This document shows, in pieces, positions 1-8,887 of a DNA stretch of 14,155 nt. Under the pieces are notes generated by a model that worked only from the letters and a program-made list of their open reading frames with translations, did no database searches and was not told the origin of the DNA. How positions within the stretch are numbered: position 1 is the stretch's first letter; every line of letters begins with the position of its first letter. The stretch is taken from NCBI GenBank assembly GCA_963922235.1, contig CAWUIJ010000072.1, positions 1 through 14,155 of the forward strand. The letters run 5' to 3'. The DNA is from Parvularcula sp963922235 (GTDB taxonomy: Bacteria > Pseudomonadota > Alphaproteobacteria > Caulobacterales > Parvularculaceae). Both the position numbers and the translations under genes were made by a program.

Positions 1-233
1 AAGAGCTGATGACCGTCTTTGAACGGAACGGCATCCAGCGCATTGAACCCAAAGGCGAAAAGTTCGATCCGAACATCCATCAGGCGATTGCGCAGGTTCC
101 GGGCAATGGTGAGCCCAAGGATCACGTCGTCGACGTGGCCGCACCAGGCTTTGTCATCGGCGATCGGGTGATCCGTGCGGCCATGGTGACCGTGTCGACT
201 GGCGCGAATGCGGGTCCATCTTCGGAAGCCTAA
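1..233 (+). CDS. grpE: GrpE, nucleotide exchange factor of DnaK (C-terminal part only)
   Basis: The reading frame is open from the left edge (first full codon at position 3) and ends at TAA 231-233, so only about the last 76 residues are present. These residues form the GrpE C-terminal beta domain: an N-GI-RIEP-GEKFDPN-HQA segment followed by VVDVAAPGFVIGDRVIRAAMVTVS, matching the conserved 'P-G-IGDRVLRPA-V-V' end of the family. In known systems GrpE is a cytoplasmic dimer that releases ADP from DnaK; its C-terminal beta domain contacts the DnaK nucleotide-binding domain. dnaK and dnaJ lie 3.4 and 5.8 kb downstream on the same strand, which fits. The ATG at 9 is an internal Met, not the start. 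The last residues (STGANAGPSSEA) are an ordinary non-conserved tail. Confident call. Confidence 0.95.
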   Translation, partial: ELMTVFERNGIQRIEPKGEKFDPNIHQAIAQVPGNGEPKDHVVDVAAPGFVIGDRVIRAAMVTVSTGANAGPSSEA

Positions 234-307
234 AAGCATAACCGAGACAATCGTCTAAGACCATAAGTTGCATTTCTCCAAGCGCTTTGATTTGATGGTT
301 AAAGTGT

Positions 308-2230
308 TTGGGGAGCCTTCTTGTGTTGTCTTTTGTTGCCGCAGCCTTTGTCAGCGCTGCGTCGTTTGATCCTGCCGTCGCCTTTGGCCGGATGCCGTAC
401 ATGACCCGCGTGGAGGTATCGCCCAATGGGGAGCGCCTCGCCGCCATTTACAGCAATGACGGCCAAAACGGCCTTCTCATTTACGAGCTTGCCGACAATG
501 GCATTGCCAACCGCCTGATCGGCGAAACTGAAAACCTCAAGATCCGACGCTTTTCTTGGAAGCGGGATGACCGCCTCGTGTTTTCCGTGGCAGTGCCATC
601 CAATCGCTATGGTACGGCTACAGTCGAAACGCGCCTTCTTGCGGTCACGCCGGGCGAGCCGGATATCGATCCACTTTTCAAAAAGCCTCATAAGGGCGAC
701 ATGCCGGTCCAACTTCAGGACCGGATCGTTTCCTACCTTCCGAACGATCCCAAGCACATCTTGGTGGAATACTCCTCGCCTTATTCGAACGACGTCTCGC
801 TCTATAGCGTCAAGGTGGATCGCGCTGGCGGTCACAAGGTTGTTTCTGGTGCTCGCGCTGATAGCCGACACTTTATCACGGACATGCAAGGGAACGTACG
901 TGCACGCATCGGTTTATCTGACGGCCGAAGGCGGCTTTTCCTTATGACCGCAGAGGGCAAGTTCAAAGACGTGTCGCACCGCGTCGCTGCTGGCGAACCT
1001 CGCTTTTCTATAGCTGGGTTTCCCAACAATCCGACCAAAGCCTTTGTTCTGTCGGACCACGAAACCTCGACGCTGGCGCTCTACGTTTACAACATCGATG
1101 ACGATACTTTTGGAGAACAGTTGTTCAGCCACCCCACGTCTGATGTCACTGGCATCCACCAAAGACGATCAGATGGCGCCGCATATGGCGCATACTTCGC
1201 CGAGGATGAGTGGAATATCCATTACTTCGGCGAGAACATCATCCAAGACCTCAAGCAAAGTGTTGGTGGTGCTCTTGGTGCTGATGAAATTAGCTATAAA
1301 GGCATGAACCCCCAAGAAACGATGGCTGTGTTCTGGGCAGCCGATCGTGGGCGCCCAGGGCAGTACTATATCTACGACATCGAAGCGTCCCAGATTACGG
1401 CCTTACCAGCGCTTTATCCTGAGCTTGACGGCATCGCCTTGGGGCGCGTGATTTCGACGAGCTATAAAGCACGCGATGGCCTCTCAATCCCTGCATTCGT
1501 CACCCTTCCACCTGGGGTGAGAAGCCTGGAGCAAGCCAAAGACCTGCCGTTCATTGTGCACCCGCATGGCGGACCGAACGCCCGTGACTATGCGGGCTTC
1601 GACTGGATGACCCAGTATCTCGCGCATCTTGGTTACGGTGTGCTGCAAATGAACTTCCGAGGTTCAACCGGGTACGGAGCGGAATTCCAAAATGCTGGGA
1701 ACCGTCAGTGGGGCCAAGCGATGCAGGACGATATCACCGACGGAACCCAGTGGCTGATCAAGAATGGCTATGCTGATGCGGATCGTGTTGGGATCATGGG
1801 TGCCTCTTATGGCGGCTATGCGGCGCTCATGGGCGCGGTGAAGACGCCCGATCTCTTCAACTGTGCCATCTCGATCAACGGCGTCTCGAGTCTGCCCCAA
1901 GTGATCGAAGACGAAAAAGACTATACCGACGGAAAATACCGTACACAGCACATTGGGCGTCTTTGGAGTGACCGGCGGATGCTCAGGGAGAACTCCCCGC
2001 GCTACCGCGCCGATGAAATCTCTGTCCCAGTCCTTCTGATTGCAGGCGAAGATGACCGCGTGGTGCCGGATAGCCACTCCACACGTATGCATACCGCGCT
2101 GAAGCGTGCAGACGTGCAATCGGAGTTGGTCATTCTCCCCGAAGGCAGCCACAGCCTGAATGTGGGAGACAACCGCATCACAGCGCTCCGGACGATTGGC
2201 AACTTCCTAGGTCAGTGCCAACGCTCTTAG
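308..2230 (+). CDS. S9 family serine peptidase (prolyl oligopeptidase type), exported
   Basis: An apparent 640-residue protein with the S9 layout: an N-terminal hydrophobic export segment (about residues 3-18), a divergent beta-propeller region up to about residue 390, and a C-terminal alpha/beta-hydrolase domain. The hydrolase landmarks are visible: HPHGGP (oxyanion region), NFRGSTGYG, the nucleophile elbow GASYGGYAA with Ser500, the acid in AGEDDRVVP (Asp582/583) and His615 in PEGSHSL. Family members cleave short peptides, often after proline or with dipeptidyl specificity; the substrate here cannot be read from sequence. The start is uncertain. TTG 308 is the first candidate after an in-frame stop at 293, and GTG 323 has GGGGAG about 8 bases upstream. 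Neither gives a basic residue before the hydrophobic core. ATG 295 would supply MVKVFG in another frame if one G of the run 310-313 were absent. The end overlaps the convergent hydrolase gene by 4 bases. Function class confident, start not. Confidence 0.9.
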   Translation: MGSLLVLSFVAAAFVSAASFDPAVAFGRMPYMTRVEVSPNGERLAAIYSNDGQNGLLIYELADNGIANRLIGETENLKIRRFSWKRDDRLVFSVAVPSNRYGTATVETRLLAVTPGEPDIDPLFKKPHKGDMPVQLQDRIVSYLPNDPKHILVEYSSPYSNDVSLYSVKVDRAGGHKVVSGARADSRHFITDMQGNVRARIGLSDGRRRLFLMTAEGKFKDVSHRVAAGEPRFSIAGFPNNPTKAFVLSDHETSTLALYVYNIDDDTFGEQLFSHPTSDVTGIHQRRSDGAAYGAYFAEDEWNIHYFGENIIQDLKQSVGGALGADEISYKGMNPQETMAVFWAADRGRPGQYYIYDIEASQITALPALYPELDGIALGRVISTSYKARDGLSIPAFVTLPPGVRSLEQAKDLPFIVHPHGGPNARDYAGFDWMTQYLAHLGYGVLQMNFRGSTGYGAEFQNAGNRQWGQAMQDDITDGTQWLIKNGYADADRVGIMGASYGGYAALMGAVKTPDLFNCAISINGVSSLPQVIEDEKDYTDGKYRTQHIGRLWSDRRMLRENSPRYRADEISVPVLLIAGEDDRVVPDSHSTRMHTALKRADVQSELVILPEGSHSLNVGDNRITALRTIGNFLGQCQRS

Positions 2231-3420
2231 TCCAACGCGTCGTAGATCATCTGCTCAACGACGGTTTCATCATCGAGGTCGCCTGAGGGGATCACTTGGG
2301 TGAGGTAGACGACGCTCAAGTCGTTGACTGGGTCGATCCAGTAGACGGAGTGATAGGCGCCGCCCCATCCCAGTGAGCCTGAGGGCCGACCACCCGGGCG
2401 GCCTCTGCTCACTTCATGGCCAAGCCCGAAAGAAAATGTGCCGCCGGAATACCATGGCGGCGCAGGGCTCGAGACCACCGGCTCCGCCATCAGGGCCACC
2501 GTGTCCGCCGAAAGCAGCCGCTGCCCATCGAGCTCACCGCCGCTGCGCAGCATATCGAGGAGGCGCAGATAATCTGTTGCCGTGGACGTGAGGCCCGCGC
2601 CGCCAGACTGCACCTTTTTCGGGCCAACGACATAGTGTCCTTGCCCCACCATGCCGCCAGGATCCGGGGCGCGCACCAGCCTTTCATCCGTGAACGAATA
2701 GACGACTGCTAAATCACGGGCGCCCTCGGGCTCGAGGAAGAATTCGGTGCTGTCCATCCCCAGGGGCGCGAAGATCCGGTCATCAAGGAACTGATAAAGC
2801 GTCTGACCGGTCACCTCGGTGATCAGTGCACCCAGGATGTCTGTGTTGTAGCCATAGGTCCAACCGTCCCCGGGCTGATGTGCCAAGGGCATGCCGGCCA
2901 TGGCGCGGACCGCTTCGCGCATGGGTCGTTCAGTATCGGCAAAATACCAGGCGTTCAGGCCCAAGGGCTGCCAGTCCGGCGTGAAGCCATAGCCGATGCC
3001 CGAGCTATGCGAGAGAAGGTCACGGACCACGATGGGCCGCTCAAGATCCACAAGCCCTTCATCGGCCCTGACCTTCACATCCTGCCACTCAGGAAACACC
3101 GACGCGAGCGGCGTATCCAATGTGAGGACCCCCTCCTCAACCAACATCATGACGCCGACCGACACGACAAGCTTGGTCTGCGAAGCAATGCGGAACCGGT
3201 CAGTCAGCTCCATCGGATCCTGCGCCTCCCGGTCGCGATAACCAAAGGCATGGGCAAGGAGGGTCTCATCCCCCTGGCGCACGAGAACCACACCGCCGGG
3301 GAGGTCGCCCTCCTCGACATACCGCGTGAGCCTGTCTTCGAGGGCAGAAAAATCGGGCGCTTGCTCAGCAGCGCAGCCTCCCAGGAGAAGGACAAAAACG
3401 AAGGCAATCAAACGGTTCAC
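2227..3420 (-). CDS. Beta-lactamase-fold serine hydrolase (class C/esterase family), lipoprotein
   Basis: A 397-residue protein starting at GTG 3420, with GGAGAA (3430-3425) just upstream. The N-terminus is a lipoprotein signal with lipobox LGGC and the acylated Cys at residue 16, so the protein is expected to be membrane-tethered and exported. The serine beta-lactamase/penicillin-binding fold is shown by the SxxK motif SQTK (Ser80, Lys83), the WTYGYNTDILG segment holding the family Tyr (Tyr189), and a C-terminal GWGGAYHS (351-358) in place of KTG. This pattern (SxxK, Y-x-N-like, GWGG) is typical of the esterase/peptidase-like 'beta-lactamase-related serine hydrolases', so true antibiotic hydrolysis is doubtful. 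The gene converges on the S9 peptidase gene (stop codons interlock at 2227-2230) and diverges from dnaK across about 225 bases. Both neighbours on this side encode exported serine hydrolases, but no shared pathway can be shown. Confidence 0.9.
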   Translation of the reverse strand: MNRLIAFVFVLLLGGCAAEQAPDFSALEDRLTRYVEEGDLPGGVVLVRQGDETLLAHAFGYRDREAQDPMELTDRFRIASQTKLVVSVGVMMLVEEGVLTLDTPLASVFPEWQDVKVRADEGLVDLERPIVVRDLLSHSSGIGYGFTPDWQPLGLNAWYFADTERPMREAVRAMAGMPLAHQPGDGWTYGYNTDILGALITEVTGQTLYQFLDDRIFAPLGMDSTEFFLEPEGARDLAVVYSFTDERLVRAPDPGGMVGQGHYVVGPKKVQSGGAGLTSTATDYLRLLDMLRSGGELDGQRLLSADTVALMAEPVVSSPAPPWYSGGTFSFGLGHEVSRGRPGGRPSGSLGWGGAYHSVYWIDPVNDLSVVYLTQVIPSGDLDDETVVEQMIYDALD

Positions 3421-3484
3421 TGGGTTCTCCGATCAGAGATGACGCACGGGCTGGAGAGAATGTCTCCTGCGCGCATGAGGACTG

Positions 3485-3512
3485 TTGAACCTTTCGACTC
3501 GATTCACCAAAT
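3485..3512 (+). promoter_or_regulatory. Candidate sigma-32 (RpoH) heat-shock promoter of dnaK
   Basis: TTGAA at 3485-3489 and CACCAAAT at 3505-3512, separated by 15 bases, resemble the sigma-32 pattern CTTGAA-N13-17-CCCCATNT (the -10-like box matches 6 of 8). It lies about 135 bases upstream of the dnaK ATG on the coding strand. dnaK is a classic RpoH target, and no CIRCE element (TTAGCACTC-N9-GAGTGCTAA) is visible in this intergenic region. The call rests on motif reading only. A housekeeping promoter elsewhere in 3421-3645 is possible. Confidence 0.4.
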
Positions 3513-3545
3513 GCCCCACTGACGCTCAGGATCACATCCTGCGCG

Positions 3546-3610
3546 GGCCCCTTCTAACGAACCTGGAAAACATAGGGGCTGCACCGCTCGGGGGCCTAAG
3601 CCTAGGACCC
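3546..3610 (+). other. Two short hairpins in the dnaK leader region
   Basis: Two inverted repeats lie in the leader. GCCCCT (3547-3552) pairs with AGGGGC (3574-3579) around a 21-base loop, with a possible G-U extension. GGGCCTA (3592-3598) pairs with TAGG-CCC (3603-3610) with one bulged A and a four-base loop. The dnaK ribosome-binding site (GGAG at 3632-3635) is outside both, so they do not obviously mask translation. They may affect mRNA stability or be chance pairing in G+C-rich DNA. Confidence 0.25.
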
Positions 3611-3645
3611 GGCAATCGCAGTCCGCTGAATGGAGAATAGACACT

Positions 3646-5562
<1,917 letters not shown>

Positions 5563-5572
5563 ACTGACGATC

Positions 5573-5599
5573 GGCCGCCTTTCGCTCTGAAAGGCGGCC
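5573..5599 (+). terminator. Strong stem-loop after dnaK (attenuator or mRNA-stabilising element)
   Basis: GGCCGCCTTTC (5573-5583) is perfectly complementary to GAAAGGCGGCC (5589-5599), giving an 11-bp stem with a 5-base loop, 10 bases after the dnaK stop. The following bases (CCTTCGTTGG) lack a T-run, so it is not a textbook intrinsic terminator. Because dnaJ and dapB continue downstream on the same strand with no other obvious promoter, partial termination or 3'-end protection that keeps DnaK in excess over DnaJ is the likely role (inference). Confidence 0.6.
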
Positions 5600-5632
5600 C
5601 CTTCGTTGGTTCACGTGAGGGGAGGAAGCTTC

Positions 5633-6019
5633 ATGGCCACGACGTCGTCCCTCTCTGAAGTCGCGCGTGCCTATGTCACCTTTGTCCGGCAAGGTGAGCA
5701 CCAGGAATGTCTGGATACACTCTACAGCGCGGACGCCGAGTCGGTTGAGCCGTCGGTCATCGAGGACATTTGCGAGAGCCTTGTCACGCAAGGTATCCCG
5801 GCGATCAAAGAGAAAAGTGAGCGCTTTTTCTCCTATTTCGACATCGAAGAGATCAACGTCAGCGAGCCCTTTCTGCATGGCGACAATGCCTTCGCGGTGA
5901 CGCTGACCTACAGCGTGCGCCATCGCGGCTCCGGCGAAGCCTTCGACTCCCTTGAGATCGCGGTCTTGACCGTCGAGGCCGGGAGGATCACACGTGAAGT
6001 TTTTTATCAACAGCCCTAA
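5633..6019 (+). CDS. Small NTF2/SnoaL-like protein between dnaK and dnaJ
   Basis: A 128-residue soluble protein with no signal peptide or membrane segment. The start is ATG 5633, preceded by a very good ribosome-binding site (GGGGAGGAAG, about 5-7 bases away). A TTG at 5606 is in frame but lies upstream of that site and is rejected. The pattern fits the SnoaL/NTF2-like cone fold: an N-terminal helical part (SEVARAYVTFVRQGEHQECL), a central helix, then beta strands with F-V-L-Y-V-R alternation and a terminal GRITREVFYQQP strand, as in '-G-I--E-FY-' endings of SnoaL-like proteins. These domains serve either as small enzymes (isomerase, cyclase, hydrolase) or as binding modules, and no catalytic residues can be assigned with confidence. 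It sits between dnaK and dnaJ on the same strand, so it is probably co-expressed under heat stress. A chaperone-related role is only inferred from position. Confidence 0.8.
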   Translation: MATTSSLSEVARAYVTFVRQGEHQECLDTLYSADAESVEPSVIEDICESLVTQGIPAIKEKSERFFSYFDIEEINVSEPFLHGDNAFAVTLTYSVRHRGSGEAFDSLEIAVLTVEAGRITREVFYQQP

Positions 6020-6076
6020 GGGCCCAGCGCGGAGCTGCTTCATGCGCCCGCGACGACAGACAACAAGGCCCGTTTG

Positions 6077-7246
6077 ATGGCGCAAGACTATTACGACCTT
6101 CTCGGCGTGGAACGCAGCGCGGATGCGGCGGCTATCAAGTCGGCCTTCCGCAAGCTCGCCATGAAGTACCACCCCGACCGCAATCCTGGGGATGAGGAAG
6201 CCGAGAAGAAGTTCAAGGAAATCGGCGAGGCCTACGAAGTCCTGTCCGACGAACAGAAGAAAGCCGCTTACGACCGGTTCGGTCATGCTGCCTTCCAGAA
6301 TGGCGGAATGGGCAATGGTGCGGGCGGCATGGGCGGCGGCTTCAGCTCTGCTGGCGCTTTCTCCGATATCTTCGAAGACATCTTCGGCGACTTCATGGGC
6401 GGAGGCGGTGGCCAAGCCCGTGGGCGCGGCAGGAACTCTGCCCAGCGCGGCGCCGACTTGAAATACGATCTCGAGATCACGCTCCGCGAGGCCTTTGAAG
6501 GCGCGCAAAAGGAAGTGACGATCCCGTCGTCCGAAGCCTGCACGGCTTGCGAAGGCTCCGGCGCCAAACCGGGAACCCAACCCACCACCTGCACCACATG
6601 CGGAGGCGTCGGCCGGGTGCGCGCGCAGCAGGGCTTCTTCACCGTCGAGCGCACCTGCCCGACCTGTCATGGACAGGGTCAGATCATCGCTGAGCCTTGC
6701 GAAGTCTGCAACGGCCAAGGACGCGTGCGGAAGAACCGGACGCTCCAAGTGGATATCCCCCAGGGTGTTGAGGATGGAACCCGGATCCGGCTCACAGGCG
6801 AGGGCGAAGCTGGCCTTCGCGGTGGACCCTTTGGCGACCTCTATCTCTTTGTCAGCGTTTCCGACCACGAACTTTTTGAACGCGACGGCCCGGATCTTTA
6901 TTGCGACGCGCACGTCCCTATGGTGACCGCAGCGCTGGGTGGTGAGATCGAGATCCCTACGATCGAAGGCGGCCGGGTCAAAGTGAAGATCCCTGAGGGC
7001 AGCCAGAGCGGTACCAAATTCCGCTTGCGCGGCTCAGGCATGTCCCAGCTCCGGCGCAAGACACGCGGCGATATGTTCGTCGATCTGAACGTCGAAACAC
7101 CGACCAATCTCTCTGCCCGTCAGCGCGAGCTCTTGAAAGAGTTCTGTGACGAAGGCGCCGGCGAGGATTGTCCGAAGTCGAACGACTTTCTTGGAAAAGC
7201 CAAGACGTTCTGGGACCGGGTGAAGAACGCAGGAACAGCATCGTGA
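6077..7246 (+). CDS. dnaJ: DnaJ, Hsp40 co-chaperone
   Basis: A 389-residue type I DnaJ with all domains in order: a J domain (residues 3-70) with HPD at 32-34; a Gly/Phe-rich linker (about 75-115); a zinc-binding region with four CxxCxGxG repeats (Cys155/158, 172/175, 194/197, 208/211); and the C-terminal substrate-binding beta domains (VDIPQGVEDGTRIRLTGEGE and the second G-x-F repeat). It delivers unfolded clients to DnaK and stimulates its ATPase through the HPD loop. ATG 6077 is preferred; a TTG immediately before it (6074) is possible, but the family begins M-x-DYYDLLGV. The ribosome-binding site is weak (AAGG about 8 bases upstream). The gene is 57 bases after the NTF2-like gene, and its TGA overlaps the dapB start, so translation of the two is probably coupled. 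Confidence 0.98.
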   Translation: MAQDYYDLLGVERSADAAAIKSAFRKLAMKYHPDRNPGDEEAEKKFKEIGEAYEVLSDEQKKAAYDRFGHAAFQNGGMGNGAGGMGGGFSSAGAFSDIFEDIFGDFMGGGGGQARGRGRNSAQRGADLKYDLEITLREAFEGAQKEVTIPSSEACTACEGSGAKPGTQPTTCTTCGGVGRVRAQQGFFTVERTCPTCHGQGQIIAEPCEVCNGQGRVRKNRTLQVDIPQGVEDGTRIRLTGEGEAGLRGGPFGDLYLFVSVSDHELFERDGPDLYCDAHVPMVTAALGGEIEIPTIEGGRVKVKIPEGSQSGTKFRLRGSGMSQLRRKTRGDMFVDLNVETPTNLSARQRELLKEFCDEGAGEDCPKSNDFLGKAKTFWDRVKNAGTAS

Positions 7247-7947
7247 CGATCGGCCTCCTCGGCGCGGAAGGCCGCATGGGGGCGGCCATTCAGGCGATTC
7301 ACGAGATGGTCAGTCTTGAGAGCATCAAGGATGCGCCCGGTGGCCTGAGCGCCATCATCGATTTCTCCTCCCCTGAAGGCACCAAAGACGCCGCCATCTG
7401 GTGCGGTGACAATGGCGTCCCCCTCGTGACCGGAACAACGGGTCTTGAAGCGGGCGAGCAATCGGCTGTCCGTGAGGCCTCAACGCGCGTTGCCATTGTT
7501 CAGTCGGGGAACATGTCCCTGGGCATCACGCTTCTGAAAAAACTGGTGAGGGAAGCCTCCCGCGCGCTGCCCGGCTTTGACATCGAAATTCTCGAGACAC
7601 ACCACAAGCACAAAAAAGATAGCCCCTCAGGAACGGCCCTTCTTTTGGGTGAAGTCGCTGCTCATGCACGCGGCACTGCTCTTTCAGAAGCAGCGCGGTT
7701 CACCCGCCATGGCCGCGAAGATGCTCGGCGAGCGGATGAAATTGGCTTCGCTGTGCGCCGCGGCGGCGGAGTGTTCGGTGAGCACGATGTCTCCTTCATG
7801 AGCGAGGGCGAGACAGTCAGCCTCAGCCACCAGGCGTTAAGCCGAGAGGCCTTCGCACGCGGCGCTGTGACGGCTGCGAAATGGGTGATTGGCAAGCCCG
7901 CCGGGCTTTATGGTATGGACGACGTGCTCGACCTACCTTCGGCGTAA
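7243..7947 (+). CDS. dapB: DapB, 4-hydroxy-tetrahydrodipicolinate reductase (short form)
   Basis: A 234-residue reductase of the diaminopimelate/lysine pathway, reducing the DapA product with NAD(P)H in the cytoplasm. Visible motifs are the nucleotide-binding GLLGAEGRMG (4-13), IIDFSSPEGT (38-47), GTTG (64-67), and the active-site signature ETHHKHKKDSPSGTA (118-132), with His120 and Lys124 at the positions of E. coli His159 and Lys163. The start is GTG 7243, because the conserved TIGLLGAEGRMG begins there; it overlaps the dnaJ TGA by 4 bases (GTGA), with AGGAA about 8 bases upstream. Only about 25 residues separate GRMG from IIDFS, against roughly 65 in E. coli, so the second beta strand and the loop that carries the cofactor-ribose contacts are largely missing. 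The short enzyme of Thermotoga shows that shortening here can be tolerated. No frameshift is evident. The 3' end overlaps the convergent DUF423 gene by 15 bases. Confidence 0.93.
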   Translation: MTIGLLGAEGRMGAAIQAIHEMVSLESIKDAPGGLSAIIDFSSPEGTKDAAIWCGDNGVPLVTGTTGLEAGEQSAVREASTRVAIVQSGNMSLGITLLKKLVREASRALPGFDIEILETHHKHKKDSPSGTALLLGEVAAHARGTALSEAARFTRHGREDARRADEIGFAVRRGGGVFGEHDVSFMSEGETVSLSHQALSREAFARGAVTAAKWVIGKPAGLYGMDDVLDLPSA

Positions 7948-8283
7948 AGCGCTCAGCACAAGGTCTGCCCAGCCTGCGATCATGAACAGCCCGCCAATGG
8001 GTGTGACCGCTCCCAAAACCCTCGGTGCACCGAGGGCCATGGCATAGAGCGTCCCCGCAAAGATCGCGCTGCCAATCACCATGAGCCATCCTGCTCGCGG
8101 TTTGATCTGCGTCTGGAGCGACAAGGCAAGCGCAGCCACAGCATGGCAAAGGAGATAGAACGTCGCCGTCTCCCACCACCCTTCGGCTTCCGCTGGCAGC
8201 ACACCTTCGAGACCGTGGGCACCAAACGCGCCGAAGGCCACGGCCAAACCTCCCCATAAACCTGCGATTGCAGTCAGTCGCAT
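7933..8283 (-). CDS. DUF423 (YgdD-like) small inner-membrane protein
   Basis: A 116-residue, very hydrophobic protein with four predicted membrane segments (about 3-22, 40-57, 65-85, 91-113). The conserved DUF423 features are present: an N-terminal G-GGLAVAFGAFGAHGL, a TATFYLLCHAVAALAL second helix, and a GAVTPIGGLFMIAGW last helix. The family's function is unknown. The start is ATG 8283, which has GGGAG six bases upstream; an in-frame TTG at 8310 and ATG at 8289 are less likely, since the latter sits directly on the GGGAG. The gene converges on dapB (15-base overlap) and diverges from the aspartic protease gene across 72 bases. Family assignment confident, role unknown. Confidence 0.88.
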   Translation of the reverse strand: MRLTAIAGLWGGLAVAFGAFGAHGLEGVLPAEAEGWWETATFYLLCHAVAALALSLQTQIKPRAGWLMVIGSAIFAGTLYAMALGAPRVLGAVTPIGGLFMIAGWADLVLSALRRR

Positions 8284-8355
8284 GAGCATCTCCCGGTGAC
8301 GTGGGCGCAAAGCATCCCTAAATGCAGAATCTGAGTTTGAGCCTGGACGTTTGAG

Positions 8356-8877
8356 ATGAGCAACAATAGCGGTTTTTTGGCGGTGGGAACCCTCGCCATC
8401 GTGCTCGTCTTTTTTGGATTGAGAAGCTTTGATTCCGAAGGGCGGTTCAATCCCCTACGCGAGCCCGAGCGCCCTCGGCTTGAGGTCAACAGCTCTGGTA
8501 CCGGTAACCGGATTATCGTGAGCGCACGGAGTGACGGGCATTTCCTCCTCGACACACGGATCAATGGCCGGAGGACGCCGATGCTTGTCGATACCGGCGC
8601 CAGCATTGTCACCTTGCGGGAGAGCGATGCTCGAAAAGCTGGGATCAGGCCTGAAGCCAGGGACTATCGGATCCCTTTCTCAACCGCGAATGGCCAGGTT
8701 CTCGGTGCCGCGGGCATTCTGCCAGAGCTTGTGGTGTCAGGCGTGACGCTGCCTGAATTGCGCGTCGTTATTCTGCCTGATGACAAACTCGATATGAGCC
8801 TCTTTGGCGTCAATGGCCTCAACCGGTTCGAGCGCCGCGAAACCAGCCGCGACGAACTCATTCTCTATACGAATTGA
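8356..8877 (+). CDS. Membrane-anchored retropepsin-like aspartic protease (clan AA)
   Basis: A 173-residue protein with an N-terminal membrane anchor (about residues 7-22), a short linker, and one retropepsin-like domain. The active-site motif is LVDTGASIVTL with Asp79-Thr80-Gly81-Ala82, preceded by GHFLLDTRINGRRTPM. A later STANGQVLGAAGILPELVVSGVTLPELRVVILPD stretch and SLFGVNGLNRFE complete the proteobacterial 'retropepsin-like/TIGR02281' pattern. Only one DTG is present, so an active enzyme would have to dimerise. The topology suggests the catalytic domain faces the periplasm. The start ATG 8356 has only a weak upstream GGA/GAG. The gene ends 10 bases before the convergent hrcA stop. Its substrate is unknown. 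Confidence 0.85.
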   Translation: MSNNSGFLAVGTLAIVLVFFGLRSFDSEGRFNPLREPERPRLEVNSSGTGNRIIVSARSDGHFLLDTRINGRRTPMLVDTGASIVTLRESDARKAGIRPEARDYRIPFSTANGQVLGAAGILPELVVSGVTLPELRVVILPDDKLDMSLFGVNGLNRFERRETSRDELILYTN

Positions 8878-8887
8878 TGCGAGGTCA

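Noticed and set aside
299..889. Long open frame on the minus strand opposite the S9 peptidase
   Set aside because: Its composition is that of an antisense shadow, and the + strand frame has clear S9 motifs.
2227..3420. Antibiotic-resistance class C beta-lactamase
   Set aside because: The protein is a lipoprotein with GWGG in place of KTG and an esterase-like motif set, so a resistance call is not supported.
2878..3522. 214-codon + strand frame opposite the beta-lactamase-like gene
   Set aside because: The minus strand carries a lipobox and SxxK/GWGG motifs; this frame is a shadow.
3421..3645. CIRCE element upstream of dnaK
   Set aside because: No TTAGCACTC/GAGTGCTAA arms are visible, even allowing a few mismatches.
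6020..6071. GGGCC/GGCCC inverted repeat between the NTF2-like gene and dnaJ
   Set aside because: Only five pairs over a 42-base loop, expected by chance.
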